A DNA stretch of 64,000 nucleotides from Oscillospiraceae bacterium (GCA_902791215.1 CADAUZ010000003.1:92301-156300), one strand, 5' to 3'; positions 8,606 to 17,231 are shown, numbered from the stretch's first letter. The notes: generated by a model from the letters alone, not told the origin. A program made the numbers and translations.

Positions 8606-10573
8606 TCAAATATGCTTCTCGCCGAGCTTTAAGCTGCCGTCGTTGATCTTTTCCAGCAGCTCCTCATAGCGCATGGGCTTGCCGTAGAAATAGCCCTGGA
8701 GGCGGCCGCAGCCGGCCTCGCGCAGGAAGTCCACCGCTTCCTCGGTCTCCACGCCCTCGCTGAGGGTCATCATGTTCAGGGAATTTGCAAGGTTTATGAT
8801 GCTGGAGATGATCTTGCGGGAGTTTTGGTTGTTGTGGAAGTTTTTCAAAAACTCCATGTCGATCTTGAGAAGGTCGAAGTCGAAGTCCTTGAGCACGTTC
8901 ATGGACGAGTAGCCGGAGCCGAAGTCGTCGAGCCAGATGGCAAAGCCCCCGTCGTGCAGGCGCTTCATGGCGCGCTTTAGTCCCTCCACATCCTCCGTCA
9001 CGGCGCTTTCCGTGATCTCCACATGCAGATACTCCTTCGGCACCCGGTACTTTTCCACCAGCGCCTCCAGCTCGCCGACAGCGTCCATCAGCTCAAAGTC
9101 CAGGCGAGAGAAGTTGAGCGAGGTTGCCAGCACCGGCAAGCCGTTGTCGATGCTGTCGCGGATGCGTTTGCACACCTGCTCATAAATGCACAGGTCCAGC
9201 TTGTGGATCTGACGGCCTTCCTCCAGCGCGGGGATAAACGCGCCGGGCGAGAGGAAGCCCATCTCGGGGTCGATCCATCTTGCCAGCGCCTCGCAGCCCG
9301 CGATCGTGCCGTCCTCCGCCCAGACGACGGGCTGGTAGAAGACCTGGATATAGCCCTCCCGCACAGCCTTCTCGACATTATTCAGGATGTACTGCCTGAG
9401 CCGGTACTCCTTGCTCACCCGCTCGTCATATTCGGGGACAAAGCTGTTCTGCCAGTTTGTGACATGGCGCATGGCATAGCGGGCGCGGTCGATGGCATGG
9501 CGGGCGGTGTCTTCTGTGTCACGGGGCCTGTAGGCGCCCGCTCTCACATCCAGGTAGGTCTCGTTCGGGTAGGCGGCCCGGAGGCGAACACGTATTTCGG
9601 CCACGCGCTTCAGATAATCCTCCGCCGTGGTCAGCACCGCGAAATTGTCCCCGGACTCACGCGCGACAGGCTCGCCCGGGAAGGTGTTGGAAATGATCTG
9701 CGCCGTTCTGGTCAGCAGCTCATCGCCGCCGGCATAGCCGCAGCGGTCGTTGAAGGTCTGGAAGTTTTCAAGGTTGAAGGTCAGATAGACAGGCTTTTTC
9801 CCCTGCGCCAGGCTCTCCGCCAGATAGGCTTTTGTGACCTCTTCAAAATTATGCATGTTCGAGATGCCGGTCAGATCATCGGTGACTGTGATCCGCCCGA
9901 GCTCCCAGGACTTCGTCGCGTCGCGGTAGCGCTGGTGATAGACGGCGACGACCAGGATGAACATGGTCACAAGGGTCGTGACGAAGTTGATGTAGTCCCC
10001 CTCCGAAAGTTTCAGAGGATTGCCCGCCTTGTCGAAGCTGAAATGGTTCAGCAGCCAGATAAATCCCCCGCCGAAGACCACGATCAGCAGGATGGAGGTA
10101 TAGGGCCGCCAGACGCATATGATCGTCACATACATGAGCATGGTCAAAAAGCACAGGATCATGCGCCCGCGCGAGAAGTCATGCATGGACAGGGTCACGC
10201 CGAAATACATGGCCAGCAGGAAATAAGCGAAGATGATCTCCCTGCTGTATTTGCCGAGATACCTCAGCTTCTTTTTCAGAAACAGCGAGCAGTAGACGAG
10301 CAGCAGCAGGGACGCGGCAAGGAACCACCAGTAGGTACTGGTGTAGTGGAAAAACTCTCCCACCGAGGCGACCTTGCCCGGGAGGACCCAGTTTTTCACA
10401 TAGCGCAGCAGCATGTAGATCTCAACCATCGACACGATGGCCGTGAGGTAGACCGCGCTGCGCACGTCCGCCTCCTTGAGCTGGTCCTCTATATAGACGG
10501 GATTGCGGTAAAAGCCGAGGAAGCGAACGATCGAATCGCCCAGGCTTCTATTCTTTTTGTTTGAGGTATCCAT
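8606..10573 (-). CDS. Membrane EAL phosphodiesterase with degenerate GGDEF domain
   Basis: 655-residue c-di-GMP signalling protein. Six or so membrane segments occupy about residues 40-210 and act as a sensor of unknown input. The GGDEF domain (about 228-375) has a broken active-site loop: SGDNF at 307-311 where GGDEF is expected, so cyclase activity is unlikely. The EAL domain (about 395-645) keeps EAL (428-430), the DDFGSGYSS loop (549-557), LLKID and SEGVET, so c-di-GMP hydrolysis is likely. The start ATG follows a GGGAGGG site. Single gene with its own promoter, convergent with the XRE gene. Confidence 0.9.
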   Translation of the reverse strand: MDTSNKKNRSLGDSIVRFLGFYRNPVYIEDQLKEADVRSAVYLTAIVSMVEIYMLLRYVKNWVLPGKVASVGEFFHYTSTYWWFLAASLLLLVYCSLFLKKKLRYLGKYSREIIFAYFLLAMYFGVTLSMHDFSRGRMILCFLTMLMYVTIICVWRPYTSILLIVVFGGGFIWLLNHFSFDKAGNPLKLSEGDYINFVTTLVTMFILVVAVYHQRYRDATKSWELGRITVTDDLTGISNMHNFEEVTKAYLAESLAQGKKPVYLTFNLENFQTFNDRCGYAGGDELLTRTAQIISNTFPGEPVARESGDNFAVLTTAEDYLKRVAEIRVRLRAAYPNETYLDVRAGAYRPRDTEDTARHAIDRARYAMRHVTNWQNSFVPEYDERVSKEYRLRQYILNNVEKAVREGYIQVFYQPVVWAEDGTIAGCEALARWIDPEMGFLSPGAFIPALEEGRQIHKLDLCIYEQVCKRIRDSIDNGLPVLATSLNFSRLDFELMDAVGELEALVEKYRVPKEYLHVEITESAVTEDVEGLKRAMKRLHDGGFAIWLDDFGSGYSSMNVLKDFDFDLLKIDMEFLKNFHNNQNSRKIISSIINLANSLNMMTLSEGVETEEAVDFLREAGCGRLQGYFYGKPMRYEELLEKINDGSLKLGEKHI

Positions 10574-10589
10574 TGTTCTCCCTCCCGGA

Positions 10590-10639
10590 TGTCAAACACC
10601 TTGACAAGTTATTATACAGGATGGCCCGCCGAATTTCAA
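10590..10639 (-). promoter_or_regulatory. Promoter and dyad upstream of the EAL gene
   Basis: Minus-strand TTGAAA (10639-10634) and TATAAT (10616-10611) are spaced by 17 bases. Just downstream of the -10 box, over the expected start region, lies an inverted repeat TGTCAA-N5-TTGACA (10590-10606), a possible operator. Confidence 0.6.
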
Positions 10640-10686
10640 CTGTCCGTTTCGTTCTGAAAGCGGGGCTGAACGCATTTGATATCCGC

Positions 10687-10715
10687 TTGCCAAGCACGGT
10701 CAAATCGGCTAAAAT
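10687..10715 (+). promoter_or_regulatory. Promoter of the HExxH protein gene
   Basis: TTGCCA (10687-10692) and TAAAAT (10710-10715) with a 17-base spacer, ending about 42 bases before the ATG at 10758. Confidence 0.55.
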
Positions 10716-10757
10716 AAGGACAATACATTGAGCAGCTTTTGGATGGAGGTAATAGCC

Positions 10758-11609
10758 ATGAACGAACTGATGGAGCAGCTTGCCGAGCGTTATCCCCAGC
10801 TCTGTATCCGCCCCTCCGAGGACGCGGAGGAAGCCTATCTTGCGGCGGTGACCGCCGGTGAGCGGACGGGCGGCGATCTTTCCCACTTTATCGGCAGTCC
10901 CGAGGATTGGCTTCGGGTAGAGCAGACGCCCGCGGGGCCGGTGGAAATGCTGTTTCTCCGGGAACGGGCGGACTTTGTGACCTTCCTGCGCTGCATCGGC
11001 TATCGCTGCCGCCCGGCGGAGATCCCGGCGAGCGTGGGCGCACAGACCTTTTTCAATCTGCGAAACTGGCAGAAGATCCGCGCACACGAAAAGGAATACC
11101 TTGCAGGCGGCGGGACCGACTGGGATTCGGAGCTGGTGCGCTTTGACGCCGACAAGGAAAAGAGCCGGGACACGCTGATCCTCCTTTCCCGGGGGCCGTA
11201 CAGCGCCATCCCCTGGCAGCGGACGGTCTGGAGCGAGGAAGAGTGGGTGCGCGTATCCCTTGACATCCGGCGCTTTCATGAATGCGCCCATGTTGTCTGC
11301 CGCCGCTGCCTGCCGGAGCAGAAGCTGCCGCTGTGGGACGAGCTGACGGCGGACCTCACGGGCCTGCGCATGGCGGCCGGGCGCTATGACGCGGGACTTG
11401 CCGCGGCCTTCCTCGGCGTAACAAAGGAGGGCTACACGCCCGGCGGGCGACTGACCCATTATCTCGCCGACGGTGAGGACGCGGACGCTGCCGCAAAAGA
11501 GCTGTGGCAGGTGATCGGACAGCTTGCCGAGCGCTCCGAGGCCTGGGGCGGAAACGACACCTGGGGTCTCCTGCTGGCGCTTGCCAGGGAGCCGCTGCTG
11601 CGGCGGTGA
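10758..11609 (+). CDS. Uncharacterised protein with gluzincin-like HExxH motif
   Basis: 283-residue soluble protein that I do not recognise by name. It has no signal peptide or membrane segment. Residues 173-182 read FHECAHVVCR, containing HECAH (174-178), and residues 194-199 read DELTAD. An HExxH followed about 20 residues later by ExxxD is the zinc-ligand arrangement of gluzincin peptidases, so a metal-dependent hydrolase is plausible; this is inference from motif spacing alone. ATG 10758 follows GGAGG by 8 bases; upstream ATG codons in frame lack such a site. It is a single gene between its own promoter and a terminator. Confidence 0.7.
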   Translation: MNELMEQLAERYPQLCIRPSEDAEEAYLAAVTAGERTGGDLSHFIGSPEDWLRVEQTPAGPVEMLFLRERADFVTFLRCIGYRCRPAEIPASVGAQTFFNLRNWQKIRAHEKEYLAGGGTDWDSELVRFDADKEKSRDTLILLSRGPYSAIPWQRTVWSEEEWVRVSLDIRRFHECAHVVCRRCLPEQKLPLWDELTADLTGLRMAAGRYDAGLAAAFLGVTKEGYTPGGRLTHYLADGEDADAAAKELWQVIGQLAERSEAWGGNDTWGLLLALAREPLLRR

Positions 11610-11628
11610 CAATGAAAAAAGGAACAGA

Positions 11629-11661
11629 CAGCGGCGGGAGATTCCGACACTCCCGCCGCTG
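11629..11661. terminator. Bidirectional terminator
   Basis: Perfect 12-bp stem CAGCGGCGGGAG / CTCCCGCCGCTG with a 9-base loop. A T6 run follows on the minus strand and an AT-rich tail on the plus strand; it serves the convergent HExxH and HTH genes. Confidence 0.8.
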
Positions 11662-11673
11662 TAGCTATATTTG

Positions 11674-12300
11674 TTACCAGAGATCGATATCCCCGTGCTC
11701 CTCGCCCCTGACCCAGTAGGCCTTGTTCTGGTCTACGCGGATGTACACCGTATCGGCCCGACCGATCCTGGCGCAGATTTCCTCCGGCGTGATCTCGCCG
11801 CCCATGGGGGACTGGATCACGACAGACACGGCGGGCTTTGCAGCGCGCTTGCGCGCCTTTTTCTCCACGGCCGCTTCCATCGGTGCCGCGACTGCCGCGG
11901 CAACTGCCTCCACCGGCACCGCGACCGCTTCGGCGACTGCTTCCACCGGAGCCGCTACCGCTTCGGCGACTGCTTCCACCGCGGGCTTATCCGCCTGGAC
12001 CTTTGCCTTTGCCTTCCGTTTTCTCTTGTCGACCTTCTTTTCAGCGTCCAGCACTGCCTGAGCCGCGTCGGTCGCGATCGCGTCCGCCTTTTTCTCAGCC
12101 CTGGCAGCCGCCGCTTTTGCCCTTCTTCCTGTCGGCTCGATGAACTCGCCGTACACCTCCGCGATCTTATCGGAGAGCTTTTTGCTGAGGTTCATGTTGC
12201 CGGATTCGATCAGATAAATGGCCTTGCCGCTCACGCCGAGCGAGCTGCCGAACGCCGCCTGGGTAAGTTTGTTCTTTTCACGCAATTCTTTCAGATTCAT
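11674..12300 (-). CDS. HTH protein with Ala/Val/Glu low-complexity linker and DUF6465-like C-terminus
   Basis: 208-residue protein with three parts. The N-terminal 55 residues are an XRE-like HTH (LREKNKLTQAAFGSSLGVSG). The middle (about 60-160) is a basic then alanine-rich linker with repeated units such as AVAEAVAAPVE and AVAVPVEAVA. The C-terminal 45 residues (ITPEEICARIGRADTVYIRV ...AYWVRG) resemble the small DUF6465 domain. The architecture suggests a nucleoid-associated or regulatory protein, but no function is established. The repeats at the DNA level could expand and contract. It has its own promoter with a dyad in the spacer. Confidence 0.7.
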   Translation of the reverse strand: MNLKELREKNKLTQAAFGSSLGVSGKAIYLIESGNMNLSKKLSDKIAEVYGEFIEPTGRRAKAAAARAEKKADAIATDAAQAVLDAEKKVDKRKRKAKAKVQADKPAVEAVAEAVAAPVEAVAEAVAVPVEAVAAAVAAPMEAAVEKKARKRAAKPAVSVVIQSPMGGEITPEEICARIGRADTVYIRVDQNKAYWVRGEEHGDIDLW

Positions 12301-12330
12301 CTGTGAGGTCTCCCTTCCGTCTTCTGTACT

Positions 12331-12359
12331 TCTATAATAACCATATTACAAATATGCAA
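12331..12359 (-). promoter_or_regulatory. Promoter of the HTH-linker gene with dyad
   Basis: Minus-strand TTGCAT (12359-12354) and TATAGA (12336-12331) with a 17-base spacer. The perfect inverted repeat CATATT-N3-AATATG (12342-12356) overlaps the -35 box and spacer, so autoregulation by the HTH protein is possible. Confidence 0.45.
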
Positions 12360-12374
12360 AACAATTGTCGATTG

Positions 12375-12944
12375 TTATTCCTCCGCGCTGCCCGCAAGCC
12401 CGAGCTCGGCGGCGTGCTCCTTCATGCCCTCGATGCAGATTTCCGCCACGTCCTTAAGCTCCATGCCCAGCATCTCACAGCCCTTGAGGATCAGCTCGCG
12501 GTTGCATTTTGCGGCAAATTTCTTATCCTTGAACTTCTTCATGAAGCTCTTGACCTCCAGGTCCCGAATGCCGTTGGGGCGCATGCGGGCGCAGGCCTGG
12601 ATGATGCCGGTCAGCTCGTCGACGGTATAGAGGCTCTTTTCCATGTTGGTGATCGGCTCCACATCGTTGCGGATTCCGTAGCCGTGGGAGAGGATCGCGC
12701 GAATGTCCGCCTCGTCCACCCCGGCCTTACGCAGGGGCTCGGCCGTATGGTCCAGATGCTCTTCCGGGTACTGCTCATAGTCGTAGTCGTGCAGCATCCC
12801 CACTGCCTGCCAGTGCTCCTCGTCCTCGCCGAAGTGCCGGGCCATGGCACCCATGGCATAGCAGACGTTCTTTGCGTGCAGGATCAGATGCTCCTGCGTC
12901 ACCATGGTTTCGTTCAGTTCTGTTGCTCTCGCCAGTGTCAGCAT
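12375..12944 (-). CDS. HD-domain hydrolase family protein
   Basis: 189-residue HD-superfamily protein. HAKNVCYAMGAMARHFG and the metal-binding GMLHDYDYEQYPEEH (about residues 49-63), then a further His (ILSHGYG), match predicted HD-type phosphohydrolases, probably acting on nucleotides or phosphorylated metabolites; the substrate is unknown. ATG 12944 has GGAGGGG about 8 bases upstream. It starts 28 bases downstream of the end of the EAL gene and could be read from the same transcript. Confidence 0.85.
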   Translation of the reverse strand: MLTLARATELNETMVTQEHLILHAKNVCYAMGAMARHFGEDEEHWQAVGMLHDYDYEQYPEEHLDHTAEPLRKAGVDEADIRAILSHGYGIRNDVEPITNMEKSLYTVDELTGIIQACARMRPNGIRDLEVKSFMKKFKDKKFAAKCNRELILKGCEMLGMELKDVAEICIEGMKEHAAELGLAGSAEE

Positions 12945-12972
12945 CGTGTTCCCCTCCGTTTGAGGTCTTCCC

Positions 12973-15180
12973 TTATTGTTTTACGGTTTCCCGCAGAATT
13001 TTCTCATAGTCCTGCACCGGCATGGGCTTGTGGAAATAATAGCCCTGCATTTCCGAACAGCCCCTGCTTTTCAGAAAGTCTGCCTGCTCGACGGTTTCCA
13101 CGCCCTCCGCGATCATTTTCATGCCCAGCTGATTGATCATCTGAATGATACAGCTGACAATGATGCGGCTCTTTTTCGGGTCGCCGGAGGCGGTGAGGAA
13201 GTGCAGATCCAGCTTGATGCGGTCCACCGGCACCTCCTTGAGCATGTGCAGTGAGGAGTAGCCGCTGCCGAAGTCGTCCATCTCCACCTGGAAGCCCATG
13301 GAGCGAAGCTCCTGTGTGGTCCGGATGAGAAGCTCGGGGCTCTCGGCAAAGGCCGTCTCGGTGATCTCGATGCGAAGCTGATCGGGCGTAAGGCCGTAGG
13401 TCTTAATGAGCTTCCGGAAGTGGCCGGGGATATCCCGCTCCTCGTAGATGTCGTCCCGGGAGACATTCACGGAAACCGCTCTGTGCTCCCCTTCCGCGTT
13501 CCAGCGCTGCAGATCCTGGCAGGCTCTCTCCCAGACGAAGCTGTCCAGATCGAAGATGAGGCCCGCTTCCTCCAGGGTCGAAATGAAATCAAAGGGATAC
13601 AGCCAGCCGAGCTTTGTGTGATCCCAGCGGCAGAGGGCCTCCGCGCCGGTGATCTCTCCCTGTTCATAATCCACCTGGGGCTGATACCAGACCTGAATAT
13701 CCCCCGCTTTGATGGCCGCCGGGAGGTAGTTTACAATCTCCGCGATGCGTTTTCCGTTCTGCCACTGCTCGGGGTTATAAAAGCCGAGGTTTTCCCTGCG
13801 CTTGCCGCGGATCTGCTTTTCCGCCACACGGGCCAGGTCCAGCATGTGGTCCACGTCGATCTTGCGGAAATCCTTCGCCGTCAGCACGTAGATGCCGGTG
13901 CAGATCTGGACGCGGTATTCCTTGCCCTGGTCGATAAAGAAGTTTTCGACCGGCTGGAAGATCTTGATCTCATCCTCGCGCATGCGGTCCTCTGTCGTGA
14001 TGTGGCGCAGGATGGCAAAATGGTCGGCGTCAATGCGTCCGATCGCCTCTTCGTCCGACAGATTCTCCATTGTCTTTGCGGCCCAGAAACGCAGCAGCGC
14101 GTCCCCGGCCTCCCTGCCGAGGCTGTCATTGATGAATTTGAAATCCCGGATATTGTTGTAGGACAGATAATAAGGGGCATCCGGGTGCCGGCGCAGGAGC
14201 TCTTCGGCCCGCTTGCGAAAGCCGTTCATGCTCAGTGCGCCAGTCAGCGCGTCGTGATCCATCAGCTGTTGGAGCTTCTTTTCGTGCTCGGCGCGGAGAG
14301 CGCGGTTTTTCTGAACGGCAATGATGACAAGCGCCGCGATCAGCAGCAGTGCCAGCAGGACGATCAGGCCGTACTGGTACAGATAATCGGAGAAATCATA
14401 CTGATAGAGCCTCCGGGACGTGTGGTCCAGGATGATGGCCTGGCGCTTGGTGTCCTTCAGGGAGGCAATGCCCTCGTTCAGGCGCTCGATGATTGCCCGG
14501 CCCTCCGGGGTGTCCCGGGTACCGGCGCGAAAATCCATGGAGAACATGGCCGTCGGCTGCATCTCCAGATCCTTGTAGGAGGGCTTTTGCAGAACGTAGC
14601 TCCACACATAGGAGTTGTGCAAAAGCGCGTCAAGCTTGCCGGAGCGAAGCGCGCTTACGCACTCCGGCATCGTGTCATAGAGCATGATCTCCATGCCCGG
14701 GAACATCTGTTTGACCGTCTCGGCGCCCGCCGCGAGGGATTTGAGCATCCCAACGCGCAGTTCGTCCATCGGAGGAAGATTCCTTCTGCCTTCGGTCACG
14801 AGGGTGAAGGGCGTCTGGATGAGATTGTCCGACACGATGCTCGCCTTCCCAGCAGAGCTTGAAATGGCGCTGCCGAAAGGCATGAGCAGATCATAGGCGG
14901 GATTATCCAGCGCGTCCTTGAGTGACTGCTCCTCAATCACCCGAAAACGAAGCTCATAGCCTGCCGCCTCCGCCGCGGCCAGCATCAGGTCCACACCGAT
15001 GCCGGTTATTTCCCCGCTCTCGGGGTCGAGATAAAAGATGGGACAGCGCTCCGCCGGCACCCCGACCGTCAGGGTCTCTCCCCCGGGCGCGGCGAAGGCC
15101 GGTATAACAGCGCATGGCAACAAAAGGATCGCGCATAGCAAAAACGGCAAAACACCGTGCAGCAGTGGTTTTTTTCTCAT
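12973..15180 (-). CDS. Extracellular solute-binding (SBP3) sensor with degenerate GGDEF and EAL domains
   Basis: 735-residue c-di-GMP phosphodiesterase candidate. A signal peptide or anchor (residues 1-30) precedes a periplasmic-binding-protein type 3 domain (LTVGVPAERCPIFYLDPESG, about 34-260), a membrane segment (LIVLLALLLIAALVIIAV), a degenerate GGDEF domain (RIDADHF where GGDEF is expected) and an EAL domain with EAL (GAEALCRW), EITET, DDFGSGYSS and AEGVET intact. The lysine loop reads KLDL, not KID. ATG 15180 follows GGGGAG. The layout suggests amino-acid-like ligand sensing that controls c-di-GMP breakdown. Confidence 0.9.
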   Translation of the reverse strand: MRKKPLLHGVLPFLLCAILLLPCAVIPAFAAPGGETLTVGVPAERCPIFYLDPESGEITGIGVDLMLAAAEAAGYELRFRVIEEQSLKDALDNPAYDLLMPFGSAISSSAGKASIVSDNLIQTPFTLVTEGRRNLPPMDELRVGMLKSLAAGAETVKQMFPGMEIMLYDTMPECVSALRSGKLDALLHNSYVWSYVLQKPSYKDLEMQPTAMFSMDFRAGTRDTPEGRAIIERLNEGIASLKDTKRQAIILDHTSRRLYQYDFSDYLYQYGLIVLLALLLIAALVIIAVQKNRALRAEHEKKLQQLMDHDALTGALSMNGFRKRAEELLRRHPDAPYYLSYNNIRDFKFINDSLGREAGDALLRFWAAKTMENLSDEEAIGRIDADHFAILRHITTEDRMREDEIKIFQPVENFFIDQGKEYRVQICTGIYVLTAKDFRKIDVDHMLDLARVAEKQIRGKRRENLGFYNPEQWQNGKRIAEIVNYLPAAIKAGDIQVWYQPQVDYEQGEITGAEALCRWDHTKLGWLYPFDFISTLEEAGLIFDLDSFVWERACQDLQRWNAEGEHRAVSVNVSRDDIYEERDIPGHFRKLIKTYGLTPDQLRIEITETAFAESPELLIRTTQELRSMGFQVEMDDFGSGYSSLHMLKEVPVDRIKLDLHFLTASGDPKKSRIIVSCIIQMINQLGMKMIAEGVETVEQADFLKSRGCSEMQGYYFHKPMPVQDYEKILRETVKQ

Positions 15181-15437
15181 GGCGCAGCAGTCTCCCCGGA
15201 GCTGATTGTTCTCATAGTATATCATATCTTCCGCTGTATTGCTATCCCATTTCAGAAAAAACTTACGCGCGAAGCAGGTTTTGTGTGAAATTTCATCTGT
15301 CGGGCAGCCGTGAAAAAAATCGTACTATCCTGTATTACGGGTAGAAATTTACAAAACAGTATGTTATAATTACAAAGATGAAATCATTCTAATTTGTATG
15401 ATGCGCATATCAAGGTTCAGGCATCGGGAGGGAAATC

Positions 15438-15623
15438 ATGAGTCCGTTTCATTTTGACTGTCTCCCGGCAAATCTTCCGGGAGGCTTTTTCATCTATAGA
15501 GCGACCGGTACGGAAGAGCTGTGCTTTGCCGACGGAAACGTGCTGGATGTGATCGTCGATGCCGATTACGTAGACGACGAGCTGGGAGATGTCTGCTGCA
15601 TTCTTTCGCTGAGAAAGAAATGA
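15438..15623 (+). CDS. 61-residue orphan PAS-like fragment protein
   Basis: Short but well-signalled gene: GGGAGGG ribosome site 6 bases before the ATG, TATAAT at 15365-15370 upstream, and a strong terminator behind. The segment NLPGGFFIYRATGTEELCFA resembles the opening of PAS domains found in gut clostridial GGDEF proteins. The rest (VIVDADYVDDELGDVCCILS) does not complete the fold. It may be a remnant of a larger sensor or a free-standing small protein; I cannot tell which. Confidence 0.6.
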   Translation: MSPFHFDCLPANLPGGFFIYRATGTEELCFADGNVLDVIVDADYVDDELGDVCCILSLRKK

Positions 15624-15657
15624 ACCGCTGCGAAGCGCCCAAGCAGATCATACACCG

Positions 15658-15697
15658 AGAAAACGGGAAAGCGGATCATCCGCTCTCCCGTTTTGTA
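15658..15697. terminator. Bidirectional terminator
   Basis: Long stem AAAACGGGAAAGCGGAT / ATCCGCTCTCCCGTTTT with one mismatch, A-rich on one side and T-rich on the other, so it can stop both the small plus-strand gene and the flavodoxin operon. Confidence 0.85.
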
Positions 15698-16180
15698 TTA
15701 TGCCAGGTTCAGACCGGCGATCCAGTCTCTGAGCTCCTTTTCGGAGGCACGCGCGGAAAAGCGCCTGCCGCTTAAAACCTTTGCGCCCTTTGCAAGCCCT
15801 TCGATGCGCGCCTGCCCCTCGCCGAGCTGGCTGCCGCCGGAAGTGAAGAAGGGTGCGATCGTCTTGCCGCCAAAATCATAGGCGCCCAGAAAGCTGTCGA
15901 TGATACTGGGCTCTCGATACCACCAGATCGGAAAACCGAGGAAAATCACCTCCGCGTCCGCAACCGGCGCGGCGGTATCCGCAAGTGCCGGGCGGCAGCC
16001 CGGGTCCTGCATCTCCACGGTGCTGCGGGCCTTTTTGTCCATCCAGTTCAGGTCCCGCCTCTCATAGGGCACCTCGGGCCGGATTTCATAGAGCGCCGCA
16101 TCGGCCGCGGCGGCAAGGGTCTGGGCAAGCTTCGCGGTGCTGCCGCTGGCGGAAAAATAAGCAACAAGATTTTTACTCAT
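15698..16180 (-). CDS. Flavodoxin family protein
   Basis: 160-residue FMN-binding electron carrier. The N-terminal phosphate loop LVAYFSASGSTAKLA (residues 5-19), then GFPIWWYREPSIIDSF and FFTSGGSQLGEG, matches the flavodoxin_4-type family. ATG follows AGAAAGGAAG. It is the last gene of a three-gene operon with a TetR regulator and an antibiotic-biosynthesis-type monooxygenase, suggesting a response to a quinone, electrophile or oxidant. The inducer is unknown. Confidence 0.88.
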   Translation of the reverse strand: MSKNLVAYFSASGSTAKLAQTLAAAADAALYEIRPEVPYERRDLNWMDKKARSTVEMQDPGCRPALADTAAPVADAEVIFLGFPIWWYREPSIIDSFLGAYDFGGKTIAPFFTSGGSQLGEGQARIEGLAKGAKVLSGRRFSARASEKELRDWIAGLNLA

Positions 16181-16220
16181 GGGAACGCTTCCTTTCTCTT
16201 ATTAGGCTTGGGCCAATATT

Positions 16221-16550
16221 CTATCGTTTGATAAACTTCATGTCCTTTTCCGGCAGACCGGACTCGTCGGAGACAAAGCGCTCCGCCTTCATGTGCAGAT
16301 CGTATTTCTCCCGCAGCGCCGCGATCTGCGCCATCATGGGCGAGGCGTGGTGCAGGTCGATGGCCGCCTGGTCCCGCCACTGGTCGATGAGCAGGACGGT
16401 CTCGGGGTCGTCCATCGGGAAAAAGTAGGCATAGCGCAGATTCCCATCCTCTGCGCGGATGGCGTCGACAGTGCCGCTTGAAACCATCTCCTCGGCAAAG
16501 CGACGCGCGGAGCCGTTTGTACCCGTATAGTAAAGATTTACCGTAATCAT
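16221..16550 (-). CDS. ABM-family putative quinol monooxygenase
   Basis: 109-residue alpha/beta-barrel protein. ITVNLYYTGTNGSARRFAEE and the core VLLIDQWRDQAAIDLHHASP match the YgiN-like antibiotic biosynthesis monooxygenase (ABM) fold, where the W..Q.A...H pattern is conserved. Its ATG overlaps the TGA of the TetR gene by four bases (ATGA), so the two are translationally coupled. Likely handles quinols or other small aromatic redox compounds; not demonstrable here. Confidence 0.82.
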   Translation of the reverse strand: MITVNLYYTGTNGSARRFAEEMVSSGTVDAIRAEDGNLRYAYFFPMDDPETVLLIDQWRDQAAIDLHHASPMMAQIAALREKYDLHMKAERFVSDESGLPEKDMKFIKR

Positions 16551-17176
16551 TGCAGTCCTCTCAAAAGCGTCCGAATAAAGTCATAAGCCATTTCGTATGT
16601 GCTCATGTACACATAGGAAATCCCCGCCTCCTGCATGGCCAGGCGCTGCTTCTCCGTCACGACCGTGTAGGGGTAGAGGCCGTAGACAAAAGGCAGGAAG
16701 GCGTACAGGAAGGTCTGTCTCCCCTTCTCGTCGAGCCGGGGGCAGAACTTCTTCAGGCAGCGGTCCAGCGCGTCCTTCGATTCCCCGTAGGCCGACTTGA
16801 ACGCTACCAGCCGCTCCATGCGGGAGTTTTCCTCCATGTCGTAGAGATTCATGCTCAGAAGCTTGAGCATCAGCGGGCGGCGCTCCAGCGCATGGGCCAG
16901 CATGGATGCCAGCTCCTCGCGCGACAGCGTCTCGCTGCCCGCGCAGATCCCGTCGAGGTCTTTGGTAAACAGCTCATACTCCCGGGCAAACAGGGCCAGG
17001 AAGATCTCTTCCTTCGTCTCGAAGTAGTTATAGATCGAGGTGCGGGTAAAGGAGGTCTGCTGCCCGATCTCCTTGAGCGTGATGTCCTTGAAGCTCATGG
17101 TCTCATAGAGCTTGCGGCACGCGGCAATGATTTCCTCCTTGCGCGCGTTGGTCAGTTCCGGTGATCCCTTCGGCAT
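16547..17176 (-). CDS. TetR/AcrR-family transcriptional regulator
   Basis: 209-residue repressor-type protein. The N-terminal HTH (IIAACRKLYETMSFKDITLK, then SFTRTSIYNYFETKEEIF, about residues 15-62) is followed by an all-helical ligand-binding domain of the TetR_C type. Two dyads in front of the gene overlap its promoter, so autoregulation is likely. First gene of the operon with the ABM monooxygenase and flavodoxin; divergent from cotJAB. Confidence 0.92.
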   Translation of the reverse strand: MPKGSPELTNARKEEIIAACRKLYETMSFKDITLKEIGQQTSFTRTSIYNYFETKEEIFLALFAREYELFTKDLDGICAGSETLSREELASMLAHALERRPLMLKLLSMNLYDMEENSRMERLVAFKSAYGESKDALDRCLKKFCPRLDEKGRQTFLYAFLPFVYGLYPYTVVTEKQRLAMQEAGISYVYMSTYEMAYDFIRTLLRGLQ

Positions 17177-17231
17177 TTTATATCTCCCAAATAATCGTAT
17201 TATGGCCGGTCGGTCATCTGTACATAAAATG

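Noticed and set aside
9023..10564. A 513-codon plus-strand frame opposite the EAL gene
   Set aside because: Antisense shadow of a well-supported protein; its composition is atypical.
13420..14862. A 480-codon plus-strand frame opposite the SBP3-GGDEF-EAL gene
   Set aside because: Same reason: shadow of a gene with clear domains.
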